The notes under the pieces: model-generated | What the model was told of the DNA's origin: nothing | Seen by the model: the letters and a program-made list of their open reading frames with translations, nothing else | Database searches by the model: none | Shown here: piece by piece, positions 8,109 to 16,753 of the stretch | Layout: each line of letters begins with the position of its first letter | Numbering within the stretch: position 1 is the stretch's first letter | Program-made: the position numbers and the translations under genes | Assembly (NCBI GenBank): GCA_030604135.1 | Contig: JAUVWL010000003.1 | Coordinates: forward strand, 164,322 to 228,321 | DNA from: Burkholderiales bacterium | Lineage (GTDB): Bacteria; Pseudomonadota; Gammaproteobacteria; Burkholderiales; Burkholderiaceae_C | Direction of reading: 5' to 3' | Length of the DNA stretch: 64,000 nucleotides

Positions 8109-9401
8109 ATGGCAGCAACACATTACCGATTCAAACCCTACAACGTCGGCCGCTGGGTCACCTGGACGCTGTTTGCCCTGCTGCTGCTGATGGCGCCAAA
8201 GGTGTTCACCAGCAACCTGTCGATCTCGATGCTGGCACAGATGGGCATTGCCATCATTGCCTGTCTGTCCTACAACATCCTGTTAGGACAGGGTGGCATG
8301 CTCAGCTTCGGCCATGCCGTCTACACGGGCCTGGGATCCTACATGGCCATCCATGCGCTGCTGCGGGTGTCCGAAGGCATGATGAACATGCCGGTCAGCC
8401 TCATCCCCATTGTGGGCGGTCTGGCCGGTCTGGGTTTTGCTGTCCTGTTTGGCTACGTCACGACCAAGAAGGCCGGCACGACCTTCGCCATGATCACGCT
8501 GGGCATCGGCGAGCTGGTGTTCGCCATGTCGCTGATGTTCTCCGAGTTCTTCGGTGGCGAGGCCGGCATCACCGCCGACAGGGTGGTTGGCGACCCGGTC
8601 ATGGGCATCAGCTACGGACCGAACGTCCAGGTCTATTACCTGATCGCGATCTACACCTTCGTCTGTGTGGCGCTCATGTTCGCCTTCACACGAACGCCTC
8701 TCGGACGCATACTCAACGCGGTGCGTGACAACCCGGAGCGTGTCGAGTTCATTGGCTACAACACGCAGATGGTGCGCTACCTGGCGTTCATCATCGCGGG
8801 CTTCTTTGCCGGCATCTCGGGTGGCCTGGCGGCGATCCAGTTCGAGATCGTGACGGCCGAGGTGGTGGGCCCGATCCGCTCCGGCGGCTACCTGCTGTTC
8901 ACCTTCCTGGGCGGTGCCACCTTCTTCTTCGGCCCCATCATCGGGGGTGTGCTGATGGTGCTGGCCTTTGTGCTGTTCTCCGAGATCACCAAGGCCTGGC
9001 TGCTCTACCTGGGCCTGATCTTCCTGTTCATGGTGATGTACGCGCCTGGCGGCATCGCCAGCCTGATCATGATGAACCTGCGGGTGGCCGCGTTCGGACG
9101 GCTGCGCGAGCTGTGGGTGAGCTACCTGGCCATGGCCGGCAGTGCCCTGGTCATGCTGGCCGGCGCGGGCGCGCTGATCGAGATGGTCTACCACCTGCAG
9201 CTGAGCACTGCCATGGGCGATACCGTGCGTTTCCTGGGTGTGCCACTGGACACCACCCGGTCCGACAGCTGGTTCGGCGGCGCCTTTGTCATGTTGACCG
9301 GGCTGGGCATCTTCGAAGTGGTGCGGCGCCGCTTCATGGCGCACTGGTCCGAAATCCAGACCGACATCGAAAAAGAGATCAAGCGCCGGGAGACCGAATG
9401 A
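8109..9401 (+). CDS. livM: ABC transporter inner-membrane permease, LivM family, with C-terminal extension
   Basis: A 430-residue permease. The core (residues about 30-320) has the LivM hallmarks YNILLGQGGMLSFGHAVYTGLG and TPLGRILNAVRDNPERVEFIGYN, the latter the coupling loop. The family is usually around 320-380 residues. Here about 90 further residues follow, with two more hydrophobic stretches (VSYLAMAGSALVMLAGAGAL and GGAFVMLTGLGIF) and a charged end (EIQTDIEKEIKRRETE). The stop codon overlaps the ATPase start (ATGA). The function of the extension is unknown. Confidence 0.9.
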   Translation: MAATHYRFKPYNVGRWVTWTLFALLLLMAPKVFTSNLSISMLAQMGIAIIACLSYNILLGQGGMLSFGHAVYTGLGSYMAIHALLRVSEGMMNMPVSLIPIVGGLAGLGFAVLFGYVTTKKAGTTFAMITLGIGELVFAMSLMFSEFFGGEAGITADRVVGDPVMGISYGPNVQVYYLIAIYTFVCVALMFAFTRTPLGRILNAVRDNPERVEFIGYNTQMVRYLAFIIAGFFAGISGGLAAIQFEIVTAEVVGPIRSGGYLLFTFLGGATFFFGPIIGGVLMVLAFVLFSEITKAWLLYLGLIFLFMVMYAPGGIASLIMMNLRVAAFGRLRELWVSYLAMAGSALVMLAGAGALIEMVYHLQLSTAMGDTVRFLGVPLDTTRSDSWFGGAFVMLTGLGIFEVVRRRFMAHWSEIQTDIEKEIKRRETE

Positions 9402-10240
9402 GCCACGTGCACCCTGAACCGACGCCGCAGGCGCGGCACTATGACGAGTCCATCAGCCATGTGGCACCGGGTGGCTATGCCCTGGAGCTGCGCAATCTGC
9501 GCAAGAGCTTCGGCAAGACCGAGATCATCCGCGGCGTCGACCTGGCGGTTCGCCGGGGCGAGCGTGTGGCCATCATCGGCCCCAATGGCGCTGGCAAGTC
9601 CACCCTGTTCAACCTGATCTCGGGCCGCTTTGCCCCCACCAGCGGCGAGGTGCTGCTGGAGGGCCAGCGCATCGATGGCAAGAAGCCCTACCAGATCAAC
9701 CGCCTGGGTCTCTCGCGCAGTTTCCAGATCACCAACATCTTCCCCAAGCTCAGCGTGTTCGAGAACCTGCGCTGTGGCGTGCTGTGGAGCCTGGGCTACC
9801 GTTACACGCTGTTCCGCTTCCTGGCCGACCTGGACGATGCCAACGAGCGCGCCGAGCAGCTCATGCGCATGATCCGGCTGGACAAGAAACGCGACACCCT
9901 GGCCATGAACCTGACCTACGCCGAGCAGCGCGCGCTGGAGGTCGGCATCACCATCGGAGGCGGGGCGGGTGTGGTGTTGCTCGACGAACCCACGGCCGGC
10001 ATGAGCAAGAGCGAGACGGGTCGTTTCATCGACCTGATCCGCGAAGTGACCGTCGGCAAGACGCTGCTGACGGTGGAGCACGACATGGGGGTGGTGTTCG
10101 GCCTGGCCGACAAGATCGCGGTGGTGGTCTATGGTGAGGTGATTGCCTTCGACACGCCCGAGGCGGTGCGTGCCAACGAAAAGGTGCAGGAGGCCTACCT
10201 GGGCTCCGTGCTGGCCGACCAGCAAGCCGACGGCCACTGA
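9398..10240 (+). CDS. livG: ABC transporter ATP-binding protein, LivG family
   Basis: A 280-residue ATPase energising the HAAT transporter. Walker A GPNGAGKST and Walker B VVLLDEPTAGM are intact, the Q-loop region reads LSRSFQITNIF, and the H-loop histidine is in LLTVEHDMG. The signature motif is LTYAEQRALEV rather than LSGGQ, as is common for LivG-type subunits. The start at 9398 overlaps the livM stop by four bases. The product begins with about 25 unstructured-looking residues before the ATPase domain. Confidence 0.93.
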   Translation: MSHVHPEPTPQARHYDESISHVAPGGYALELRNLRKSFGKTEIIRGVDLAVRRGERVAIIGPNGAGKSTLFNLISGRFAPTSGEVLLEGQRIDGKKPYQINRLGLSRSFQITNIFPKLSVFENLRCGVLWSLGYRYTLFRFLADLDDANERAEQLMRMIRLDKKRDTLAMNLTYAEQRALEVGITIGGGAGVVLLDEPTAGMSKSETGRFIDLIREVTVGKTLLTVEHDMGVVFGLADKIAVVVYGEVIAFDTPEAVRANEKVQEAYLGSVLADQQADGH

Positions 10241-10253
10241 AGAAAGGGACCCC

Positions 10254-10949
10254 ATGCTCGATATCCACAACCTGCAGGCCTATTACGGCAAGAGTCACGT
10301 GCTCCACGGCGTGTCCTTCCAGGTCGGCAAAGGCGAAATCGTGGCTCTCCTCGGTCGCAACGGGTCGGGTCGCTCGACCACGGCCAAGGCCATCATGGGC
10401 CTGGTTGATGCCACTGGCGAGGTCCAGTGGCAGGGCAAGGCCATCCTGGGCAAGAAGCCCTTCGAAATTGCCCACCTGGGCCTGGGCTACGTGCCCGAGA
10501 ACCGCGACATCTTTCCGAAACTCACGGTGCACCAGAACCTGCTGCTGGGCCAGAAGGGCAGCGGCAAGGGCAGCCGATGGAGCTTCGACGACATGTACGG
10601 CATGTTTCCCAGGCTCAAGGAGCGCCAGCACACCGAAGCCGGCGTGCTCTCGGGTGGTGAGCAACAGATGCTCACCTTGTGCCGCACCCTGATGGGCGAC
10701 CCGGACCTGATCATCATCGATGAGCCAACTGAGGGCCTGGCCCCCAAGATCGTGGAGCTCGTGGCCGAATACCTGCAGCAACTCAAGGCCCGTGGGGTCT
10801 CGGTGTTGCTGATTGAACAGAAACTGACCATTGCGCTGAGCATTTCAGACCGTGTGCTGGTCATGGGGCATGGCAGCATCGTTTTCGAAGGCACCCCCGA
10901 GAGCCTGCGCGCCGATCCTTACACCCGCAAAGAATGGCTGGAGGTGTGA
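10254..10949 (+). CDS. livF: ABC transporter ATP-binding protein, LivF family, Walker A Lys replaced by Arg
   Basis: A 231-residue ATPase, second nucleotide-binding subunit of the HAAT transporter. The Walker A motif reads GRNGSGRST: the invariant lysine is arginine at residue 40 (codon CGC at 10371-10373). The rest looks functional: signature LSGGEQQML, Walker B LIIIDEPTEGL and H-loop LLIEQK. AAGGGA precedes the ATG at 10254, 13 bp after livG. Arg may tolerate nucleotide binding but usually weakens hydrolysis, so this could be a degenerate site in an asymmetric ATPase pair. I believe similar GRSTT motifs occur in related proteins but could not check. Confidence 0.9.
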   Translation: MLDIHNLQAYYGKSHVLHGVSFQVGKGEIVALLGRNGSGRSTTAKAIMGLVDATGEVQWQGKAILGKKPFEIAHLGLGYVPENRDIFPKLTVHQNLLLGQKGSGKGSRWSFDDMYGMFPRLKERQHTEAGVLSGGEQQMLTLCRTLMGDPDLIIIDEPTEGLAPKIVELVAEYLQQLKARGVSVLLIEQKLTIALSISDRVLVMGHGSIVFEGTPESLRADPYTRKEWLEV

Positions 10950-10973
10950 ACGCCCCCACGCGCCGCGCAACTG

Positions 10974-11137
10974 CCGTCACTCCCGCGTACGTTTTCCGCA
11001 CATGAGCAACTTCCGTCACCCCCGTGTACGTCATAGGCACATGAGCAGCTCCCGTCACTCCCGCGCAGGCGGGAGTCCATGCTGTCCGAGTGCAGGGCCC
11101 AGGCTGGCATGGATTCCCGCGTTTGCGGGAATGACGA
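10974..11137. repeat. REP-like inverted repeats and a 39-bp imperfect tandem repeat
   Basis: Two 39-bp units (10974-11012 and 11013-11051) each start CCGTCAC and contain CACATGAGCA; a third start at 11052 merges into a REP-like hairpin with CTCCCGCG/CGGGAG arms (11054-11082). A further ATTCCCGCG/CGCGGGAAT hairpin sits at 11109-11137. They fill most of the 391-bp gene-free stretch between livF and the beta-oxidation operon. Related elements occur at 38155, 42999 and 44488. Apart from these and the operator at 11281 I see nothing coding here. Confidence 0.65.
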
Positions 11138-11280
11138 GTGCTACGGGAATGACGGCTGTCGAGGGCATCACGGCTGCAGAGAGAGTGGTGGATGGGGCGG
11201 CATGACGCGCCGCGCCCGGATGGCACATTGACTCACAAGCGACAAGTGGCCCTTGCCGCAGCGCACAAAATTCCTAAAAT

Positions 11281-11294
11281 CGCACGACCGTTCG
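11281..11294. promoter_or_regulatory. TetR-like operator upstream of the beta-oxidation operon (copy 2)
   Basis: CGCACGACCGTTCG differs by one central base from the element at 2633-2646, and the flanking TT after it is also partly shared. It lies 46 bp before the start of the hydratase/dehydrogenase gene, a normal position for a repressor site overlapping a promoter. Two such sites in front of two functionally linked fatty-acid genes suggest one regulon. Confidence 0.5.
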
Positions 11295-11340
11295 TTTTTT
11301 CAGTCGATGGCCCGCCATCGATCCACACCGAGGAGATTTC

Positions 11341-13449
11341 ATGACCGCTGAGTACCAGGTTCACGGCGACGTGGCCGTCATCACGCTGAACAACCCGCCG
11401 GTCAACGGCCTGGGTCTGTCCACCCGCCAGGCCATCGTCGATGGCCTGGAGAAGGCCGAGAACGACCCGGCTGTCAAGGCGATCGTGCTCACGGGCGCCG
11501 GCAAGGCATTCTCGGGCGGCGCCGACATCCGAGAGTTCGGCACACCCAAGGCGATCCAGGAGCCCAACCTGCTGTCGGTCATTGTGCGGGTGGAGAACAC
11601 CACCAAGCCGGTCGTGGCGGCCATCCACAGCGTCTGCATGGGCGGCGGGCTGGAGCTGGCGCTGGGTGCGCACTACCGCATTGCGGCGCCGGGTTGCAAC
11701 GTGGCACTGCCCGAGGTCAAGCTGGGCCTGATCCCCGGTGCCGGCGGCACGCAGCGTCTGCCGCGCGTGCTGGGCGTCGAGCCCGCCCTGAACATGATCG
11801 TCAGCGGTGAGCCGGTCAAGAGCGAGATGCTGGCCCAGTTGCCCGGTCAGAAGCTGTTCGACAAGCTGGCCGCCTCTCCCGAATCCCTGGCTGAAGAAGC
11901 CCTGGCCTTCGCCCGCGAGATGGCGGGCAGGCACGCCGACGGTTCGGCCTTCCCGCTGGTGCGCAACCTGCCCTGCAAGCACAAGGACGGCGACGCCTAC
12001 TTCCAGTTCGCACGCAACATGGTCAAGGGCATGAGCAAGAACTTCCCGGCCCCCGCCAAGTGCGTGGACGCCGTGGAAGCCGCGACCAAGAAGAAGTTTG
12101 CCGACGGCATGGCCTTCGAGCGCGAGATCTTCATCAACCTGATGTGGACGTCCGAGTGCCGTTCGCTGCGCCACCTGTTCACTGCAGAGCGCGCCGCCAG
12201 CAAGATCCCCGACGTGCCGGAAGACACGCCGCAGCGCAAGATCGAGAAGGTCGCCGTCATTGGAGCCGGCACCATGGGCGGCGGCATTTCCATGAACTTC
12301 CTGAACGCCGGCATTCCGGTCACCATCATCGAGATGAAGCAGGAAGCGCTGGATCGCGGCATCGGCGTCATCCGCAAGAACTACGAGGCCCAGGTCAAGA
12401 AGGGCAAGCTCAAGCAGGACAAGTACGACCAGCGCATGTCCCTGCTGAGCACCACCCTGAGCTACGACGACATCAAGGACGCTGACCTGGTGATCGAGGC
12501 CGTGTTCGAGGACATGGGTGTCAAGGAAACCGTGTTCAGGAAGCTGGACGAGGTGATGAAGCCCGGGGCTATCCTGGCGTCCAACACCTCGACGCTGGAC
12601 GTCAACAAGATTGCCAGCTTCACCCAGCGTCCGCAGGACGTGGTGGGCCTGCACTTCTTCAGCCCGGCCAACGTCATGAAGCTGCTGGAGGTGGTGCGTG
12701 GTGACGCCACCGCCAAGGACGTCATGGCCACGGTCATGACCCTTGCGAAGAAGATCAAGAAGGTGGCGGTGGTCTCGGGCGTCTGCGACGGTTTCATCGG
12801 CAACCGCATGATCGAGCAGTACGGCCGCCAGGGCGGCTTCCTGCTGGACGAGGGCTGCACCCCGGAGCAGGTTGACAAGGCGATCGAGAAGTTCGGTTTT
12901 GCCATGGGTCCGTTCCGCATGGGCGACCTGGCCGGCAACGACATCGGCTGGGCCATCCGCAAGCGCCGCTATGTCGAGAAGCCGGACATGAAGTACAGCA
13001 AGACAGCCGACCTGCTGTGCGAGAAGGGCCGCTTCGGCCAGAAGGTGGGCAAGGGCTGGTACGACTACGTGCCCGGCAAACGCGACGCCATCCCGAACGC
13101 CGAGGTGGTGGCCATGATCGAAGAACACCGCAAGGCCCTGGGCATCACGCCGCGCAAGATCTCCGACGAAGAGATCGTGCAGCGCCTGGTGTTCAGCCTG
13201 GTCAACGAAGCCGCGCACATCCTGGAAGAGGGCATCGCCAACAAGGCCAGCGACATCGACGTGGTCTATATCTTCGGCTACGGCTTCCCGGTGCACCGCG
13301 GCGGCCCGCTGAACTACGCCAACGAGGTCGGCCTGTTCAACGTGGTCCAGGCCATGAAGCGCTTTGCGAAGAACCCGCTGGACGATGCGAAGTTCTGGGA
13401 GCCGGCGCCGCTGCTGGCCCGCCTCGCCGCCGAAGGCAAGACCTTCTGA
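11341..13449 (+). CDS. Enoyl-CoA hydratase / 3-hydroxyacyl-CoA dehydrogenase fusion (FadB-type)
   Basis: A 702-residue bifunctional beta-oxidation enzyme. Residues about 1-190 form the crotonase domain with SGGADIREF, GGGLELALGAHYR and LPEVKLGLIPGAGGTQRLPR, which carry the oxyanion-hole glycines and both catalytic glutamates. A linker follows, then the NAD-binding dehydrogenase domain from about residue 300 (VAVIGAGTMGGGISM, GLHFFSPANVMKLLEVV) and its C-terminal helical repeats. It hydrates the trans-2-enoyl-CoA and oxidises the resulting hydroxyacyl-CoA. Sequence AGGAGATTTC precedes the ATG. It is the first gene of a long plus-strand operon and is separated from the thiolase by repeat copy 1. 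Confidence 0.95.
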   Translation: MTAEYQVHGDVAVITLNNPPVNGLGLSTRQAIVDGLEKAENDPAVKAIVLTGAGKAFSGGADIREFGTPKAIQEPNLLSVIVRVENTTKPVVAAIHSVCMGGGLELALGAHYRIAAPGCNVALPEVKLGLIPGAGGTQRLPRVLGVEPALNMIVSGEPVKSEMLAQLPGQKLFDKLAASPESLAEEALAFAREMAGRHADGSAFPLVRNLPCKHKDGDAYFQFARNMVKGMSKNFPAPAKCVDAVEAATKKKFADGMAFEREIFINLMWTSECRSLRHLFTAERAASKIPDVPEDTPQRKIEKVAVIGAGTMGGGISMNFLNAGIPVTIIEMKQEALDRGIGVIRKNYEAQVKKGKLKQDKYDQRMSLLSTTLSYDDIKDADLVIEAVFEDMGVKETVFRKLDEVMKPGAILASNTSTLDVNKIASFTQRPQDVVGLHFFSPANVMKLLEVVRGDATAKDVMATVMTLAKKIKKVAVVSGVCDGFIGNRMIEQYGRQGGFLLDEGCTPEQVDKAIEKFGFAMGPFRMGDLAGNDIGWAIRKRRYVEKPDMKYSKTADLLCEKGRFGQKVGKGWYDYVPGKRDAIPNAEVVAMIEEHRKALGITPRKISDEEIVQRLVFSLVNEAAHILEEGIANKASDIDVVYIFGYGFPVHRGGPLNYANEVGLFNVVQAMKRFAKNPLDDAKFWEPAPLLARLAAEGKTF

Positions 13450-13459
13450 GGAAATGAAC

Positions 13460-13540
13460 GCCCCCCTGCGCCGCTTCGCGTCTTCCCCCCTTGAGGGGGG
13501 ACGCTCCCTGTGGCCCGGCAAAGCCGGTTCCACGGGAGCC
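13460..13540 (+). repeat. Three-hairpin intergenic repeat, copy 1
   Basis: The element starts just after the stop of the hydratase/dehydrogenase gene. It contains CGCCGCTTCGCG, then CCCCCC/GGGGGG, then CCCGGCAAAGCCGG as the core of hairpin 3. The outer stem of hairpin 3 is GCTCCC (13503-13508) paired with GGGAGC (13534-13539). Same family as copies at 14782, 22945, 49317, 59272 and 60279. Confidence 0.8.
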
Positions 13541-13587
13541 CTGCACTGTGCAGCCTCGCTCAACCAAGATTTCATCAGGAATCCATC

Positions 13588-14763
13588 ATGACCAACGCCG
13601 TCATCGTTTCCACCGCCCGCACGCCCCTGACCAAGAGCTGGAAAGGCGCCTTCAACATGACCCATGGCGCCACGCTCGGCGGCCACGCGGTGCAGCACGC
13701 CGTCCAGCGCGCCGGCATTGACGCTGCCGAAGTCGAGGACGTGATCATGGGCTGCGCCAACCCCGAAGGCGCCACCGGAGCCAATATCGCGCGCCAGATC
13801 GCGCTCAAGGCCGGCCTGCCCATCACCGTCTCGGGCATGACCGTCAACCGCTTCTGCTCCTCGGGCCTGCAGACCATCGCCCTGGCCGCCCAGCGCATCA
13901 TCGCCGGCGAAGGCTCGGTCTATGTGGCCGGCGGTGTGGAAAGCATCTCCTGTGTGCAGCAGGAGATGAACCAGCACATGCTCAAGGACCTGGCGCTGGA
14001 GAAGCAGAAGCCGGAGATCTACTGGAACATGCTGCAGACCGCCGAGCAGGTGGCCAAGCGCTACAACATCGGCCGCGAGGCCATGGACGAGTACGGCGCT
14101 GCCAGCCAGCAGAAGGCCGCGGCCGCGCTGGAAGCCGGCCTGTTCAAGGCCGAGATCGCGCCCATCACCGTGACCGCCGGTGTGGCCGACAAGGTGATGG
14201 GGCTGATGACCAAGCAGGTCACGGTTGAGAACGACGAAGGCATCCGCCCCGGCACCACCTTTGATGCCATCCACGGCCTGCGCTCGGCGCTGCCGGGTGG
14301 CCTGGTCTCGGCCGGCAACGCCAGCCAGTTCAGCGACGGCGCCGGTGCCTGCGTGCTGATGGACGAAACCCTGGCACAGAAGAAGGGCCTGCAGCCGCTG
14401 GGTCGCTTCCTGGGTTTTGCCGTCGCCGGCTGCGAGCCCGACGAAATGGGCATCGGCCCGGTGTTCGCCATCCCCAAGGTGCTCTCGCGCCTGGGCCTGA
14501 AAATGGACGACATCGACCTGTGGGAGCTCAACGAGGCCTTCGCGGTCCAGGTGCTCTACTGCCGCGACAAGCTGGGCATCCCGGCCGACCGCCTGAACGT
14601 CAACGGCGGCGCCATCGCCGTGGGCCACCCTTATGGCGTCTCGGGCCAGCGCCTGACCGGCCATGCGCTGATCGAAGGCAAGCGCCGCGGTGCCAAGCGT
14701 GTGGTGGTCACCATGTGCATTGGAGGTGGTATGGGCGCTGCCGGGGTATTTGAAGTGTTGTAA
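13588..14763 (+). CDS. Acetyl-CoA acyltransferase (thiolase, FadA-type)
   Basis: A 391-residue thiolase that releases acetyl-CoA in the last step of beta-oxidation. The nucleophilic cysteine is in [10 protein letters not shown] (near residue 90), the catalytic His is in [11 protein letters not shown], and the second Cys is in [14 protein letters not shown] at the C-terminus. Length is standard. The start is the ATG at 13588; a longer in-frame reading back to 13510 would include repeat copy 1 and is rejected. It sits directly behind the FadB-type fusion, a classic pairing. Confidence 0.95.
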   Translation: MTNAVIVSTARTPLTKSWKGAFNMTHGATLGGHAVQHAVQRAGIDAAEVEDVIMGCANPEGATGANIARQIALKAGLPITVSGMTVNRFCSSGLQTIALAAQRIIAGEGSVYVAGGVESISCVQQEMNQHMLKDLALEKQKPEIYWNMLQTAEQVAKRYNIGREAMDEYGAASQQKAAAALEAGLFKAEIAPITVTAGVADKVMGLMTKQVTVENDEGIRPGTTFDAIHGLRSALPGGLVSAGNASQFSDGAGACVLMDETLAQKKGLQPLGRFLGFAVAGCEPDEMGIGPVFAIPKVLSRLGLKMDDIDLWELNEAFAVQVLYCRDKLGIPADRLNVNGGAIAVGHPYGVSGQRLTGHALIEGKRRGAKRVVVTMCIGGGMGAAGVFEVL

Positions 14764-14781
14764 CGCCGCGCCGTAACTGCT

Positions 14782-14870
14782 CCCCCCGCGCCGCCTTCGG
14801 CGTCACCCCCCAAGGGGCGCCGTCTGCGGCCCGGCAGAGCCGGTTCCGCGCCGGCCGCGGATGGGCGCCT
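14782..14870 (+). repeat. Three-hairpin intergenic repeat, copy 2
   Basis: Located between the thiolase and acyl-CoA dehydrogenase genes. Hairpin 1 is CGCCGCCTTCGGCG, hairpin 2 is CCCCCCAAGGGG, and hairpin 3 is built around CCCGGCAGAGCCGG. Its outer arm is less clear than in the other copies: GGCGCC near 14816 could pair with GGCGCC near 14864, but with extra bases between. Confidence 0.7.
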
Positions 14871-14906
14871 CCTCTGACGGCGCGCCAATTCTTCTGGAGA
14901 CGCTTC

Positions 14907-16730
14907 ATGTCCTTGCGCCCCACCGTCGATTTCCTGCTCTACGACTGGCTGTCGGTCGACCGTCTGAACCAGCGAGAGCGCTTTGCCGACCACAGCCGCG
15001 AGACCTTCGACGCCGTACTCGATACCTGCGAGCGTATCGCCCGCGAGAAGTACGCGCCTTTCAACCGGCTGGTGGACACGCAGGAGCCGCACTTCGACGG
15101 CGAGAAGGTCATTCTTCCGCAGGCCACCCACGACGCACAAAAGGCCTACGCCGAAAGCGGCATGCTCAGTGCCGCACAGGACTACGAGATCGGCGGCATG
15201 CAGCTGCCTTACTCGGTCGAGGCGGCGGCCAACGCCTTCTTTGCCATGGCCTCGGTCAGCATCGGCAGCGGCATGCTGACCACCGGCAACGCCAACCTGC
15301 TCATGGCGCACGGCAGCGAGGCACAGAAGCGCGTATTCGCGCTCAACGAGTTCAACGGTCGCTGGTCGGGCACCATGTGCCTGAGTGAACCGCAGGCCGG
15401 CTCCTCGCTCAGCGATGTGGCGACGCGCGCTGTGCCCGACGGTGCCGATTTCGAGAGCGACCCACTCGGTCCACGCTACCGCCTCAAGGGCAACAAGATG
15501 TGGATCTCGGCCGGCGAACACGAGCTGACCGAGAACATCATCCACCTGGTGCTGGCCAAGATCCCCGACGAAAACGGCAGGCTGGTGCCGGGCGTCAAGG
15601 GCATCTCGCTGTTCATCGTGCCCAAGAAACTGGTGGACACCGATGGCAACCTGACCGGCGAACGCAACGACGTGGCGCTGGCCGGGCTGAACCACAAGTG
15701 CGGCTGGCGCGGCACCACCAACACGCTGCTGAACTTCGGCGAGGGCAAGTATCCTGTCAAGGGCGAGGCGGGCGCCGTGGGTTACCTGGTCGGCCGGCCC
15801 GGCGAAGGCCTCAGGTGCATGTTTCACATGATGAACGAGGCCCGCATCGGTGTGGGCCTGGCCGCCACCATGCTGGGCATGGCCGGTTACCACGCCAGCC
15901 TGGACTATGCGAAGAACCGTCCGCAAGGCCGCCCCATGGGCCCGGCCGGCAAGGACGCATCGGCACCCCAGATCCGCATCATTGAACACGCCGACGTCAA
16001 GCGCATGCTGCTGGCGCAGAAGAGCTATGCCGAAGGTGCACTGGCGCTGGAGCTGTACTGCGCCCGCCTGGTCGACGAGCAGCACACTGGCGCGCCCGAG
16101 GCGGCCGATGACGCGCGCCTGCTGCTGGAGGTGCTGACCCCCATTGCCAAGAGCTGGCCCAGCGAGTGGTGCCTGGAGGCGAACTCGCTGGCCATCCAGG
16201 TCCACGGCGGCTACGGCTACACGCGCGATTTCCCGGTCGAGCAGTACTGGCGCGACAACCGCCTCAACATGATCCACGAGGGCACGCATGGCATCCAGGG
16301 CATGGATTTGCTGGGCCGCAAGGTGCTGATGGAAAACGGCAAGGGTCTGCAATTGCTGGCGGGCCGCATCAACGAGACCATCGAGCGCGCCATCCAGCTG
16401 CCCGACCTCGCCGCCCACGCCAACGCGCTGGGCAAGGCCCTGCAGGATGTCGGCTCGGCCACCAAGGCGGCCTGGGCCACCGGCAACCCCACCGACGCCC
16501 TGGCCAATGCCGTGCCCTATCTGCAGGCCTTCGGCCACACGGTGCTGGCCTGGATATGGCTGGACGTGGCGCTGGCCGCACAGGCACAGCCCGACAGCCA
16601 CGCCCGCACCGGCCGCCTGGCCGCCGCGCGCTTCTTCTTCCACTACGAGCTGCCCAAGATCGGCGCCTGGCTGCAGGTGGTGCGCGAGCGCGACCTCACC
16701 TGTGCCAGCCTGCCCGAAGACGCTTTCTGA
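14907..16730 (+). CDS. Acyl-CoA dehydrogenase (large, about 600-residue type with C-terminal domain)
   Basis: A 607-residue flavoenzyme that introduces the alpha-beta double bond in acyl-CoA. It has the FAD/substrate segments MCLSEPQAGSSLSDV, KMWISAGEHELTENI and FHMMNEARIGVG. VHGGYGYTRDFPVEQYWRDNR and HEGTHGIQGMDLLGRKV carry the likely catalytic glutamate. The extra C-terminal 130 residues mark the larger subfamily found with DmdC and FadE5-like enzymes. The ATG at 14907 follows TCTGGAGACG. It lies in the same plus-strand operon as the thiolase. Confidence 0.93.
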   Translation: MSLRPTVDFLLYDWLSVDRLNQRERFADHSRETFDAVLDTCERIAREKYAPFNRLVDTQEPHFDGEKVILPQATHDAQKAYAESGMLSAAQDYEIGGMQLPYSVEAAANAFFAMASVSIGSGMLTTGNANLLMAHGSEAQKRVFALNEFNGRWSGTMCLSEPQAGSSLSDVATRAVPDGADFESDPLGPRYRLKGNKMWISAGEHELTENIIHLVLAKIPDENGRLVPGVKGISLFIVPKKLVDTDGNLTGERNDVALAGLNHKCGWRGTTNTLLNFGEGKYPVKGEAGAVGYLVGRPGEGLRCMFHMMNEARIGVGLAATMLGMAGYHASLDYAKNRPQGRPMGPAGKDASAPQIRIIEHADVKRMLLAQKSYAEGALALELYCARLVDEQHTGAPEAADDARLLLEVLTPIAKSWPSEWCLEANSLAIQVHGGYGYTRDFPVEQYWRDNRLNMIHEGTHGIQGMDLLGRKVLMENGKGLQLLAGRINETIERAIQLPDLAAHANALGKALQDVGSATKAAWATGNPTDALANAVPYLQAFGHTVLAWIWLDVALAAQAQPDSHARTGRLAAARFFFHYELPKIGAWLQVVRERDLTCASLPEDAF

Positions 16731-16753
16731 ACACCATTCACCAGGAGACATCC

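Noticed and set aside
11233..14664. Open frame of about 1140 codons on the minus strand
   Set aside because: It lies antisense to the FadB-type and thiolase genes. Its translation is rich in His, Gly, Ala, Val and Asp/Gln, the usual product of reading GC-rich codons backwards, with no recognisable domain.
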